Below are positions 43,978-51,679 of a DNA stretch of 64,000 nucleotides, piece after piece. Position 1 is the first letter of the stretch; the number at the start of each line of letters is the position of its first letter. The stretch is from Prevotellaceae bacterium UBA1710 (GTDB lineage: Bacteria; Bacteroidota; Bacteroidia; Bacteroidales; Bacteroidaceae). The translations under genes and the position numbers were made by a program. Where the stretch lies: contig DCJC01000006.1 of assembly GCA_002317355.1 (NCBI GenBank), forward strand, positions 20,649-84,648, read 5' to 3'. Below the pieces are notes generated by a model. That model saw nothing but the letters and a program-made list of their open reading frames with translations. It did no database searches and had not been told where the DNA came from.

Positions 43978-44275
43978 CGACGAATGCGTTTATCTCTTGA
44001 TTGATAGAGCCCCGAAGCGGGCGACACCTAAAAGGGCAGTCCGTGAGGGCTGTCAATGAAGGAAAAATGATTAATGAGCGCCATCGGTGCGACATCTAAA
44101 AACAGGATGATACTATAGGTGTCGGCCCTACAGGCCTTACACAAACCAAACCATTCTACATAACAGCCCTCACGGACTGCCCTTTTAAATGTCGCCCACT
44201 TCGGGGCTCGTACATCACGAAATCCAAACAACTTGAATATGCATATATTACAATTGCAAGCGATAAATTCGTCGA
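43978..44275. repeat. Nested inverted-repeat element (REP/BIME-like)
   Basis: Inner 47-bp arms (44007-44053 and 44163-44209) pair with three mismatches: GAGCCCCGAAG, CGGGCGACA, AAGGGCAGTCCGTGAGGGCTGT blocks. Outer CGACGAAT...TTTATC (43978) is mirrored by CGATAAATTCGTCG (44262-44275) with a small gap. The centre carries a third GCGACATCTAAAAACAG-like copy and GGCCCTACAGGCC. It sits in the 511-bp dnaB-ispE gap, which holds no gene. Confidence 0.9.
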
Positions 44276-44406
44276 ACAAGTGATATTTACTAATTTCGGA
44301 GTGCAAAGATATGAAAAATTCCGAACATTAAGGGATTGTGGAAAGTTAAATTTTATTTTTAACATAATTATGCCTCAGAAAACTTCTCTTACTCACTTAT
44401 TTTTCG

Positions 44407-44414
44407 TATCTTTG
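44407..44414 (+). promoter_or_regulatory. -7 box for ispE
   Basis: TATCTTTG, 48 bp upstream of the ispE ATG. The leader is an iterated GTAATTCGTAATTTGTAAC tract (44428-44460). Confidence 0.6.
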
Positions 44415-44461
44415 CACTTGTTATAAACTTTGTAATTCGTAATTTGTAACTTGTAATTAAC

Positions 44462-45313
44462 ATGATTGTATTTCCTTGTGCAAAGATAAATCTAGGTTTG
44501 AACGTAGTAGAGAAGCGTCCAGACGGCTACCATAATCTCGAAACAGTATTCTACCCTATCCCACTCACCGATGCTCTGGAAGTGACTCCAATGGATGAGA
44601 AATACCCACTTGAGAGTCGCTACGACCTTAAGATGAACGGTCCGGAGGCTATGGAATGCCCTGACGAGTCGAACCTCGTAGCAAAGGCTTTCAATCGTAT
44701 TGCCGACAACTACGATGTGCCTCGTATGCACATACATCTTTATAAAGGTATTCCATCACAGGCAGGATTGGGTGGTGGTTCAAGTGATGCCGCCTATATG
44801 ATTCGTCTTCTTGATGAATACTGCAATCTCAACATCGGTAATCGCGAAATGGAACGTCATGCAGCAAAACTTGGTGCTGATTGTGCTTTCTTCATAACAG
44901 CAGAACCAGCTTACGCAACAGGTATTGGTGATGAGCTCAAGCCTATTGCAAGTGAGAAAGAATGCAAGGACTACCTCAAGGGCTACTGGCTGGCTTTGGT
45001 GAAACCTCCTGTTGCAGTTTCTACCAAGGAGGCATACTCAAACATCAAGCCTCGCAAACCAAAGAAATGCTGTAAGGATATCGTTATGCAGCCTATCGAG
45101 ACATGGAAGGATGAACTTTTCAACGACTTCGAGGAAGGCGTTTTCGCTATCCATCCAGAACTTGCAGACATCAAGCAGTCACTCTACGATAAAGGTGCCT
45201 TATACGCTTGTATGAGTGGTAGCGGTAGCAGTATCTTCGGCATCTTCAAGGATAAGCCAGAAGGAATCAGCGAGTTGTTTGCAGATAGCAAGTGCTATGT
45301 GATGGAATTATAA
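44462..45313 (+). CDS. ispE: 4-diphosphocytidyl-2-C-methyl-D-erythritol kinase
   Basis: IspE is the GHMP kinase of the MEP isoprenoid pathway. Motif 1 is FPCAKINLGLNVVEKRPDGYHNLETVFYP-type; motif 2 the ATP-binding PSQAGLGGGSSDAAYM (about 99-114); motif 3 ACMSGSGSSIFGIF near 255. The 283 residues are full length. Confidence 0.97.
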   Translation: MIVFPCAKINLGLNVVEKRPDGYHNLETVFYPIPLTDALEVTPMDEKYPLESRYDLKMNGPEAMECPDESNLVAKAFNRIADNYDVPRMHIHLYKGIPSQAGLGGGSSDAAYMIRLLDEYCNLNIGNREMERHAAKLGADCAFFITAEPAYATGIGDELKPIASEKECKDYLKGYWLALVKPPVAVSTKEAYSNIKPRKPKKCCKDIVMQPIETWKDELFNDFEEGVFAIHPELADIKQSLYDKGALYACMSGSGSSIFGIFKDKPEGISELFADSKCYVMEL

Positions 45314-45438
45314 AGTAAAAGGTAAAAAATAAAAAGTGTGATTAGTATTTTCACTTGTATATTCAACCTCACGCATACAAAGCAACATAGTGTAATTATA
45401 CTTTTCACTTTTTAATTTTTCATTTTAAATTCAGCAAA
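45314..45438. repeat. Iterated spacer tract (AGTAAAAGGTAAAAAATAAAAAGTG words)
   Basis: The ispE-NUDIX spacer has short tracts on both ends: AGTAAAAGGT/AAAAAGTG (45314-45345) and the complementary-type ACTTTTCACTTTTTAATTTTTC (45403-45428), which could pair. Confidence 0.6.
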
Positions 45439-45945
45439 ATGGATAATCAGAAAGAGCTATTCCCTGTTGTTGATGAAGAGGGAAATGTTATAGGAAGCAT
45501 CTCTCGTGGAGAAGCGCATAATGGAACGAAGATTCTGCACCCTGTAGTGCATCTGCATGTGTTCAATTCCAAGGGAGAGTTGTATCTACAGCATCGTCCT
45601 GCATGGAAGGACATACAGCCAGACAAATGGGACACCGCAACTGGAGGCCATGTAGATTATGGTGAGAATGTGGAAGATGCACTTCAAAGAGAGGTTCGTG
45701 AAGAGCTCGGCATCATCGATTTCACCCCTGAGATCATCTGCAAATACGTGTTTGAAGGTGCACGCGAAAGAGAACTCGTCTATGTCAACAAAACCGTATA
45801 TGATGGTGAGGTAAAGCCAAGCGACTCCGAACTTGCAGGTGGCAGATTCTGGTCAATAGACGAGATAAAAGACAATATCGGAAAAGGTGTCTTTACTCCA
45901 AACTTCGAAGATGAATTTATCGGCAAGATACTAAAGACTATTTAG
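45439..45945 (+). CDS. NUDIX hydrolase (isopentenyl-diphosphate-isomerase-like subgroup)
   Basis: The Nudix box GxxxxxExxxxxxxREUxEExGU is GGHVDYGENVEDALQREV to EELGI (about residues 71-93). The N-terminus (LFPVVDEEGNVIGSISRGEAH) and VHLHVFNSKGELYLQHR match the YfcD-type, IPP-isomerase-like group. It follows ispE, an isoprenoid gene, but ispE-linked function is only inference. The 168 residues are typical. Confidence 0.92.
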   Translation: MDNQKELFPVVDEEGNVIGSISRGEAHNGTKILHPVVHLHVFNSKGELYLQHRPAWKDIQPDKWDTATGGHVDYGENVEDALQREVREELGIIDFTPEIICKYVFEGARERELVYVNKTVYDGEVKPSDSELAGGRFWSIDEIKDNIGKGVFTPNFEDEFIGKILKTI

Positions 45946-45970
45946 GTAGTTTTTACCTCCACTATTCTTC

Positions 45971-46038
45971 ATAGGTAAACTCAGTGAAAGTCCCATACAA
46001 GGCTTACTTCCAAAGGGAGCTTCACTGAGTTTACCTAT
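45971..46038. repeat. GGTAAACTCAGTGA hairpin, copy 2
   Basis: Perfect 18-bp arms (45971-45988 and 46021-46038) with a 32-nt interior that itself pairs partly (AAGTCCC/GGGAGCTT). Shares its terminal word with 37482-37543. Confidence 0.92.
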
Positions 46039-46131
46039 CTTTCACATAGGCGTTACTTTCCTGTTATTTTTGCTTTATCATCAACAAGCAAATAATAATA
46101 ACTGAAGAAAAGAGAAAAAACTCACTTTTTT

Positions 46132-46162
46132 TTTGAGTTTGTTATTTTTTTTCGTAACTTTG
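46132..46162 (+). promoter_or_regulatory. Consensus promoter of corA
   Basis: TTTG (46132-46135), 19 bp, TAACTTTG (46155-46162) is a perfect Bacteroidetes promoter and predicts a start near 46169, giving a 5' leader of about 220 nt. Confidence 0.8.
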
Positions 46163-46171
46163 CAGCGGAAA

Positions 46172-46252
46172 ATGGAGGTATGGGTAAAACACCTATACCA
46201 TAAGTATTCCTTAGGTTGTCATCATAGGCAACAAACATTATTAAAATTATAA
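46172..46252 (+). CDS. Possible first leader ORF (26 aa), corA leader
   Basis: ATG at 46172 (MEVWVKHLYHKY start) would be nearly leaderless relative to the predicted transcription start. Its codons span the hairpin GGTATGGGT/ACCTATACC and the 5' arm of stem A. Basic and His-rich. It may be chance. Confidence 0.25.
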   Translation: MEVWVKHLYHKYSLGCHHRQQTLLKL

Positions 46253-46266
46253 ATTAAAAACAAATC

Positions 46267-46311
46267 ATGGACGACTATCACGCGACAAGTACTAATATGT
46301 GCAAGGCGTGA
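46267..46311 (+). CDS. Probable 14-codon leader peptide of corA
   Basis: The ORF encodes MDDYHATSTNMCKA with a UGA stop at 46309-46311, and the A-rich 25 nt before the ATG are typical Bacteroidetes translation starts. The stop codon abuts the 3' arm of stem A and lies inside stem C, so a ribosome terminating there would block both and favour D, the stem that hides the corA start. The logic resembles corL and mgtL in Salmonella, but the sequence is unrelated. Confidence 0.5.
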   Translation: MDDYHATSTNMCKA

Positions 46312-46389
46312 GACAACCTAACCCAATAGGCTGATTCTCACACCTTATAATATATTAGTAATCCGTAGCAAACTTGAGAATCAGCTAAT

Positions 46390-47316
46390 ATGAGAACATT
46401 TTGGAACACCAAAGCTGGACTCCACAAAATTGAAGAGTGGGAGTCCAACTGCTGGATGCAGATAACATGTCCGAGCGAAGAAGACAAGAAGATGTTGGAA
46501 GAAAGATTCGAGATTCCAGACTACTTTCTGTCAGACATCTCCGATACGGACGAGAGAGCTCGTTATGAGTATGACGATGGTTGGATGCTCATCATCCTCC
46601 GTATCCCTTACGTCAAGGAAGTACGCTCGCGTACACCTTATACAACCGTACCTCTTGGTATCATCCATAAACGTGACGTCACAATCACGGTATGCTACTA
46701 TGAGACCAATATGATGATCGACTTTGTGAGCTACCAGCAGCGTCGCAATGAGGGATTCGTGGACTATGTGGATATGATTTTCCGCATGTTCCTCTCAAGT
46801 GCCGTATGGTATCTGAAGCGACTGAAGCAGATAAGCTTGATAATAGACAAGGCAAAGCGCGATATGGATCACAACGTGGACAATGCTTCGCTCATTAGTC
46901 TGTCAAGACTTCAGGATTCTTTGACGTATTTCCTCACAGCCATCCGTGGCAATGAGACTCTGCTTCAGAAACTCCGTTTCAAACTTCAAGTGGACGAGCT
47001 TGATGCCGACCTTATCGAAGACGTAAACATCGAGATGAGTCAGGCACGAGAGACAGCCAGAATATACTCTGAGATTCTTGACTCGACGATGGACACCTAT
47101 CAGGGAATCATCAACAACAACATGAATACGGTGATGCGTACACTCACATCCGTGAGTATCATCCTCATGTTCCCTACCCTCATCTCGTCACTCTTCGGAA
47201 TGAACCTTGTCAACGGTATGGAATTAAACCCTATCGGATTTCCTGTAGCATTGGGAATTTCCATAATCGTTTCAGTTGGATCATGGTGGTTCCTTCGCTT
47301 CAAAAAACTGATTTAG
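46390..47316 (+). CDS. corA: CorA-family Mg2+ (Co2+, Ni2+) channel
   Basis: CorA is the pentameric inner-membrane magnesium channel. The signature GMN is at 270-272 (LFGMNLVNGMEL), between two C-terminal membrane segments (about 250-269 and 283-302); the long N-terminal part is the cytosolic funnel. The 308 residues are typical. It is a single-gene unit with the leader above and a terminator at 47366-47402. Confidence 0.96.
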   Translation: MRTFWNTKAGLHKIEEWESNCWMQITCPSEEDKKMLEERFEIPDYFLSDISDTDERARYEYDDGWMLIILRIPYVKEVRSRTPYTTVPLGIIHKRDVTITVCYYETNMMIDFVSYQQRRNEGFVDYVDMIFRMFLSSAVWYLKRLKQISLIIDKAKRDMDHNVDNASLISLSRLQDSLTYFLTAIRGNETLLQKLRFKLQVDELDADLIEDVNIEMSQARETARIYSEILDSTMDTYQGIINNNMNTVMRTLTSVSIILMFPTLISSLFGMNLVNGMELNPIGFPVALGISIIVSVGSWWFLRFKKLI

Positions 47317-47365
47317 AAGAGCTAAATATGCCATTCTCTACACAGATTTTATAACTATTATGGAT

Positions 47366-47402
47366 GAAACTGCAAAAACATTTAATTTATTTTTGCAGTT
47401 TC
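47366..47402 (+). terminator. Terminator of corA
   Basis: Perfect 13-bp arms (GAAACTGCAAAAA and partner) with an 11-nt loop, followed by ATTTTTTTTAT. Confidence 0.92.
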
Positions 47403-47414
47403 ATTTTTTTTATC

Positions 47415-47422
47415 TATATTTG
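47415..47422 (+). promoter_or_regulatory. -7 box for the DUF349 gene
   Basis: TATATTTG lies 82 bp before the start, right after the corA terminator. Confidence 0.55.
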
Positions 47423-47503
47423 CAAAGTATTTGTGCCTCTGCACTATGTGCATACACCTAAATTTGTATTTGTGAACATCGAATCATTAATCTAAAACAG
47501 TAA

Positions 47504-49225
47504 ATGATGGACTCTCAAGAAGAAGAAAAGCGCATCTATGCTACTAAGCAGGAGGTGCTCGACCGCGTTAAGGAACTTGCTCAGGAAGAAAACCCAAGCA
47601 AACAGGAGATTGACCACTTGAAAGTGGCTTTCTATCACCTTCTCAACATTGAGCGCGAAGCTCAGCAGAAGGCTTACATTGAAGCGGGAGGCGACCCTAT
47701 GCAGTACGTGGTGCCTACTGATGAAGACGAGCAGGTCTTCAAAGCCGAAATGACTATTGTACGTGAAAAACGCCAGAAGGCAATCCTTGCACAGGAAGAA
47801 GAAAAGCAGAATAATCTTAAGCGTAAACTGGAGATCGTTGAGCGCATCAAGACTCTCGCTACATCTCCGGAAGAAGCTAACAACGCATATCAGGAATTTA
47901 AGAATCTCCAAAACGAATGGAAGGAAATCAAGGCTGTTCCTGCAGAGAATGCAACAGATCTCTGGAAGAGTTATCAGCTTTGCGTAGAGCAGTTCTACGA
48001 CCTTCTCAAGCTCAATAGCGAAGCTCGTGAATACGACTTCAAGAAGAACTACGAGATGAAGATCGCTATCTGCGAGACAGCAGAGAAACTTGCAGAGGAA
48101 GAAGATGTTATCAGCGCTTTCCATCAGTTGCAGGAACTTCATACTCAGTATCGTGAGATTGGCCCTGTTGCCAAGGAACTCCGCGATGAGGTTTGGAATC
48201 GCTTCAAGCAGGCAAGTACAGTAGTTAACCGCCGTCACGCTGCACACTTCGAGTCTATCCGTTCACAGGAAGAGCAGAATCTCGTACAGAAAGAGGCTCT
48301 CTGTGAAAAGGTTGAAAGCATAGCAGCTACACCAGCAAAGAGTTCTTCTGACTGGGAGGAAAAGACAAAGGAGGTTATTGCACTTCAGGCAGAGTGGAAG
48401 ACTATCGGTTTTGCACCACAGAAGATGAACGTGAAGATCTTCGAGCGTTTCCGTAGTGCTTGTGACACATTCTTCAATGCAAAGAATATATATTTCAAGG
48501 AACTCAAGGAGCGTTTCAACGAGAATATCGCAAAGAAGCAGGCTCTCGTAGAACAGGCTCAGGCTCTTGCAGAATCAACAGATTGGAAAGCTACATCAGA
48601 TAAACTCATCCAACTCCAGAAGGACTGGAAGACTATCGGTATGGTTCCAAAGAAGATTGGCGACGAGCTCTGGAATAATTTCCTCGGTGCTTGCAACAAG
48701 TTCTTTGAGGCACGTAATGCTGCTGGTGCAGGTCAACGTAATGAGGAGCACGAGAATCTCGAGAAGAAGAAGGCAATCATTGAGCAGCTCAAGGCTCTCA
48801 TCGAAAGCGAAGAGGATGGTCTTCAGCAGAAGATGCAGGCTCTTACAGCAGAATACAACGGTATCGGCCACGTACCTTTCCGTGAAAAGGACGCTCTCTT
48901 CCGTGAGTATCACGACACACTTGACACTCTCTACAAGAAGCTCAACGCTTCAAGCCGCAGCCGTCGTCTTGACAAGTTCAAGAGCAATCTCAAGGATGCT
49001 GCACAGCGTAGCGAGAATGCCGTAAACGATGAGCGCACTCGTCTTCAGCGTCGCTATGAGGCTCTTAAGCAGGAGATTCAGACTTACGAGAACAACCTCA
49101 ACTTCCTCTCTGCTACAAGCAAGAAGGGTAATAGTCTTATCGACGAGATGAATCGTAAGATGCAGAAGCTTCGTGATGATCTCGACCTCATCAAGGAGAA
49201 GATCAAGGCTACAAAGGAAGCATAA
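47504..49225 (+). CDS. DUF349-repeat coiled-coil protein
   Basis: The 573 residues contain about five DUF349 units of roughly 75 residues, each with a W-K-x-I-G-xx-P/A-x-E/K pattern (ELQNEWKEIKAVP-type, LQAEWKTIGFAPQKMN, LQKDWKTIGMVPKKIG, LTAEYNGIGHVPFREK), and end in a coiled coil (about 520-573). Highly charged, cytosolic. Function unknown; common and single copy in Bacteroidetes. Two ATGs (47504, 47507) are possible starts. Confidence 0.92.
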   Translation: MMDSQEEEKRIYATKQEVLDRVKELAQEENPSKQEIDHLKVAFYHLLNIEREAQQKAYIEAGGDPMQYVVPTDEDEQVFKAEMTIVREKRQKAILAQEEEKQNNLKRKLEIVERIKTLATSPEEANNAYQEFKNLQNEWKEIKAVPAENATDLWKSYQLCVEQFYDLLKLNSEAREYDFKKNYEMKIAICETAEKLAEEEDVISAFHQLQELHTQYREIGPVAKELRDEVWNRFKQASTVVNRRHAAHFESIRSQEEQNLVQKEALCEKVESIAATPAKSSSDWEEKTKEVIALQAEWKTIGFAPQKMNVKIFERFRSACDTFFNAKNIYFKELKERFNENIAKKQALVEQAQALAESTDWKATSDKLIQLQKDWKTIGMVPKKIGDELWNNFLGACNKFFEARNAAGAGQRNEEHENLEKKKAIIEQLKALIESEEDGLQQKMQALTAEYNGIGHVPFREKDALFREYHDTLDTLYKKLNASSRSRRLDKFKSNLKDAAQRSENAVNDERTRLQRRYEALKQEIQTYENNLNFLSATSKKGNSLIDEMNRKMQKLRDDLDLIKEKIKATKEA

Positions 49226-49245
49226 ACAATCAAAATAAGCAATAA

Positions 49246-49282
49246 AAAAAATCCAGTCTAAGAAATTTAGACTGGATTTTTT
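49246..49282 (+). terminator. Terminator of the DUF349 gene
   Basis: Perfect 15-bp arms (AAAAAATCCAGTCTA and partner) with a 7-nt loop, ending in TTTTTT. Confidence 0.93.
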
Positions 49283-49286
49283 ATTT

Positions 49287-49467
49287 AGTGATGGTAAAAT
49301 AATAACTTCCTACGTTTTTTTATTTTCTTTGAGCCGCTTTTATTCATCTTGTTGGCTATTTTTGTGTTGTTCCTCAGTCATGTAGCCCGCTACACTCCTT
49401 CGTCTCAACGCAAAAATATCTCAACAATCTGAACAAAATCGTCCGAAGTTATTATTTCACCATCACT
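49287..49467. repeat. 181-bp extended palindrome with 23-bp ends (copy 1)
   Basis: Ends AGTGATGGTAAAATAATAACTTC and its complement differ at one base. The interior continues as an imperfect palindrome centred on TGTAGC-CC-GCTACA (49381-49394). Its right 62 bp recur, inverted, at 63928-63990. No ORF. It fills most of the 352-bp DUF349-trxB gap; the rest is an ACTTTTCACTCTTAACTC tract (49535-49570). Confidence 0.92.
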
Positions 49468-49577
49468 TAGTAAAAGCAAAAACAAAGAATTCAAATTGGC
49501 ATTATCATTATTACACAACTATGTAACTTAAATTCTTCACTTTTCACTCTTAACTCTTAACTTTTCATTGATTCAGA

Positions 49578-50510
49578 TTACTGCATCTGCAGATAAGCCT
49601 GTGCCTCAAGAGCAGCCTTACAGCCACTACCTGCTGCTACAATAGCCTGACGATAGATAGGATCACACACATCACCGGCAGCAAAGACACCATCTACATT
49701 AGTACGAGGTGTACCACCAATGGTCTTAATGTACCCCATATCATCAAGATCAATCTGTCCCTTGAAGATATCAGTATTTGGCTTATGACCAATAGCAAGG
49801 AAGAAACCATCAATTGCTACGTCATACTTTTTCTCATCAGCCTCACCCTGACGCTGAACAAGATGCATGCCTTCTACGCCATTCTCGCCATAGAGACCGA
49901 TGGCATTATGCTCAAAGAGAATCTCAATGTTCTCTGCATCCTTAACACGCTGCTGCATAATCTCAGAAGCACGGAGATAGTTCTTACGCACTACGAGATA
50001 CACCTTCTTACAAAGCCCTGAAAGATAGAGTGCATCCTCACAAGCAGTATCACCACCACCTACTACAGCTGTCACCTTCTTACGGTAGAAGAAACCATCG
50101 CAAGTAGCACATGCACTAACGCCCTGACCATTATACTTCTCCTCGTCAGGGAGTCCAAGATACTTAGCCTTAGCACCAGTAGCAATAATAACGGTGTCAG
50201 CCTCTATCTGATTTCCATCATCAGTAGTAAGCACGTATGGCTTCTTGCTGAAATCTACAGAAGCAATCTCACCATCACGGATATCACAACCGAAGCGTTC
50301 TGCCTGCTCACGAATCTCCATCATCATCTGATTGGCATCAACACCTTCCGGATAGCCAGGGAAATTCTCTACGATTGTAGTCTGAGTAAGCTGACCACCA
50401 GTCTGCATACCACAATACTCTACAGGCTGAAGATTTGCACGACCTGCATATATACCAGCAGTATATCCAGCAGGACCGCTACCTATGATTAAGCATTTAA
50501 CGTGTTCCAT
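49578..50510 (-). CDS. trxB: Thioredoxin reductase
   Basis: The FAD-binding GSGPAGYTAG is at 10-19, the redox pair CATC at 134-137 (in SACATCDGFFY) and the NADPH-binding GGGDTACEDALYL follows. The C-terminal FAD motif is DGVFAAGDVCDP. The 310 residues are usual. It passes electrons from NADPH to thioredoxin. A gpx-like gene lies just upstream in the same direction, across a TCGA-word spacer. Confidence 0.96.
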   Translation of the reverse strand: MEHVKCLIIGSGPAGYTAGIYAGRANLQPVEYCGMQTGGQLTQTTIVENFPGYPEGVDANQMMMEIREQAERFGCDIRDGEIASVDFSKKPYVLTTDDGNQIEADTVIIATGAKAKYLGLPDEEKYNGQGVSACATCDGFFYRKKVTAVVGGGDTACEDALYLSGLCKKVYLVVRKNYLRASEIMQQRVKDAENIEILFEHNAIGLYGENGVEGMHLVQRQGEADEKKYDVAIDGFFLAIGHKPNTDIFKGQIDLDDMGYIKTIGGTPRTNVDGVFAAGDVCDPIYRQAIVAAGSGCKAALEAQAYLQMQ

Positions 50511-50521
50511 TTTTCTTGATT

Positions 50522-50572
50522 CTTTTTCGATGTTTCGAGAACTCGAGATTTCGAAGATTCGATTTTCGCTTT
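50522..50572. repeat. TCGA-word iterated tract
   Basis: Repeated TTTCGA, CTCGA, TTCGA words (TTTCGAGAACTCGAGATTTC type). Same family as 52374-52418, 56640-56722 and 60375-60475. Confidence 0.85.
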
Positions 50573-50574
50573 AA

Positions 50575-51039
50575 TTACAGCATCGCTGCAATCTGCTCAT
50601 CAATTTCTTCAATTGAAGTAGATGGAGCAAAACGTGCTACAACGTGTCCCATCTTATTCACGAGAAACTTAGTGAAGTCCTCTGTGATATCACCTTCCTT
50701 CATCTCACGGAGGTGTTGATAGAGAGGCTCTGCGTCAGAACCATTAACCTTTACCTTCTTAAAACGAGGGAACTCGGTGTTATAGTTATCCTTCACGAAT
50801 GAGTGTACCATCTCGTCAGTACCAGGACATGACTTGGTAGGCTGATTGCTTGGGAAGTCAAGAACTGCAAAACCCTGAGCGTGGTGCTTCTCGTAGAGAG
50901 CCTCAAGTTCTGCGTACTGAGGTGTATATTCACTCTTGATTGCTGTATTAACGATAAGAAGTACCTCATTAGCATAGTTACGGAGAGGTACTGCATTGCC
51001 CTTTCTATCTTTAACAGTATAGTCAAAAACTGTGTTCAT
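50575..51039 (-). CDS. Glutathione-peroxidase-like protein lacking the catalytic residues
   Basis: The fold is clearly GPx (thioredoxin-like): NYANEVLLIVNTA, TPQYAELEALYEKHHAQGF, FNTEFPRF-like and DFTKFLVNKMGHVVARF. The catalytic Cys/Sec position of NTAxKCGFT reads NTAIKSEYT, with Ser36 (codon AGT). Of the tetrad only Gln66 (FPSNQ) remains; the Trp and Asn of WNFTKF read ED (residues 120-121 before FTKF). It is 154 residues, shorter than usual, and Cys71 (KSCPGTDE) is present but off-site. So it is probably a pseudoenzyme or a redirected enzyme rather than a peroxidase. Confidence 0.88.
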   Translation of the reverse strand: MNTVFDYTVKDRKGNAVPLRNYANEVLLIVNTAIKSEYTPQYAELEALYEKHHAQGFAVLDFPSNQPTKSCPGTDEMVHSFVKDNYNTEFPRFKKVKVNGSDAEPLYQHLREMKEGDITEDFTKFLVNKMGHVVARFAPSTSIEEIDEQIAAML

Positions 51040-51084
51040 TTATGTTGTTATATAGTATGTATACAAAAATTGCAATTTGCAAAA

Positions 51085-51128
51085 AAAGTGCATTTGCCCG
51101 CATATGCAACTACGAGTAAATGCACTTT
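51085..51128 (-). terminator. Terminator of rpmE2
   Basis: Arms AAAGTGCATTT and AAATGCACTTT are perfect over 11 bp; on the minus strand TTTTTTT follows. Confidence 0.85.
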
Positions 51129-51186
51129 CTCACTTTCCTTACGGAAGGCGGGGTAGAGAATTTCTCTTGATATATTGAGAAAAATC

Positions 51187-51438
51187 TTACTTCTTGATCT
51201 TACCGAAGCGCTGCATGAAGCGATCAACGCGACCTGCTGTATCAACAAGCTTGCTCTTACCTGTATAGAATGGGTGAGATGTGCTTGAGATTTCGATCTT
51301 TACTACTGGGTAAGTCTCGCCTTCAAATTCTACTGTATCGTTTGTTTTGCAAGTAGACTTTGTAAGGAACATATCGCCGTTGGACATATCCTTAAATACG
51401 ACGGGGCGATAGTTTTCTGGATGAAGATTCTTTTTCAT
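51187..51438 (-). CDS. rpmE2: 50S ribosomal protein L31, type B
   Basis: The 83 residues ([28 protein letters not shown] start) match type B L31, which lacks the zinc Cys cluster of type A. It has a TAACTTTG promoter box and its own terminator. Confidence 0.95.
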   Translation of the reverse strand: MKKNLHPENYRPVVFKDMSNGDMFLTKSTCKTNDTVEFEGETYPVVKIEISSTSHPFYTGKSKLVDTAGRVDRFMQRFGKIKK

Positions 51439-51476
51439 TTCTGTTTTTAAATTGTTATTTATGCAAAATTGCGCTG

Positions 51477-51484
51477 CAAAGTTA
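51477..51484 (-). promoter_or_regulatory. -7 box for rpmE2
   Basis: TAACTTTG on the minus strand, 39 bp before the start codon. Confidence 0.6.
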
Positions 51485-51574
51485 CTAAATTTTATCGAGA
51501 ATAAGGAATGATGAATTAATAATCACGTTCGCATTTAAACATAATTAACATAAATCAAGGTTATTGGGTGTTAG

Positions 51575-51678
51575 GTGATGGGTGTTAGGTGTTGGTGGTT
51601 TGAAAACTCCGAGCCTTTGGGTGTACTCTTCTCCGCGCACCGGCTCCCTCCCTATGGGGGAGGGCGGGGGGAGAGGCT
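51575..51678. repeat. 104-bp repeat, copy 1 (inverted relative to 53706-53810)
   Basis: It runs GTGATGGGTGTTAGGTG, then CTCCGAGCCTTTGGGTGTAC, then CCGCGCACCGGCTCCCTCCC with a palindromic CCC-GGG end. Identity with the inverted copy is about 95%. Confidence 0.92.
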
Positions 51679-51679
51679 T

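Larger units (their letters stand above)
46169..46389 (+). promoter_or_regulatory. Structured corA leader with alternative stems and leader ORFs
   Basis: Stem A: TTAGGTTGTC (46211-46220) pairs perfectly with GACAACCTAA (46312-46321). Stem B: GTTGTC/GGCAAC (46215-46220 with 46227-46232) excludes A. Stem C: GGCGTGAGA (46305-46313) with TCTCACACC (46336-46344), one mismatch. Stem D: GCTGATTCTCA (46330-46340) pairs perfectly with TGAGAATCAGC (46375-46385), whose 3' arm ends 4 nt before the corA ATG. C and D overlap, and A overlaps C by 2 nt, so alternatives are exclusive. A 14-codon ORF ends exactly at stem A's 3' arm. Confidence 0.7.

Noticed and set aside
46169..46389. M-box riboswitch
   Set aside because: None of the conserved M-box segments is visible and the class is not typical of Bacteroidetes.
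50575..51039. Selenocysteine in the GPx-like protein
   Set aside because: The catalytic codon is AGT (Ser), not TGA, and no SECIS-like element is expected.
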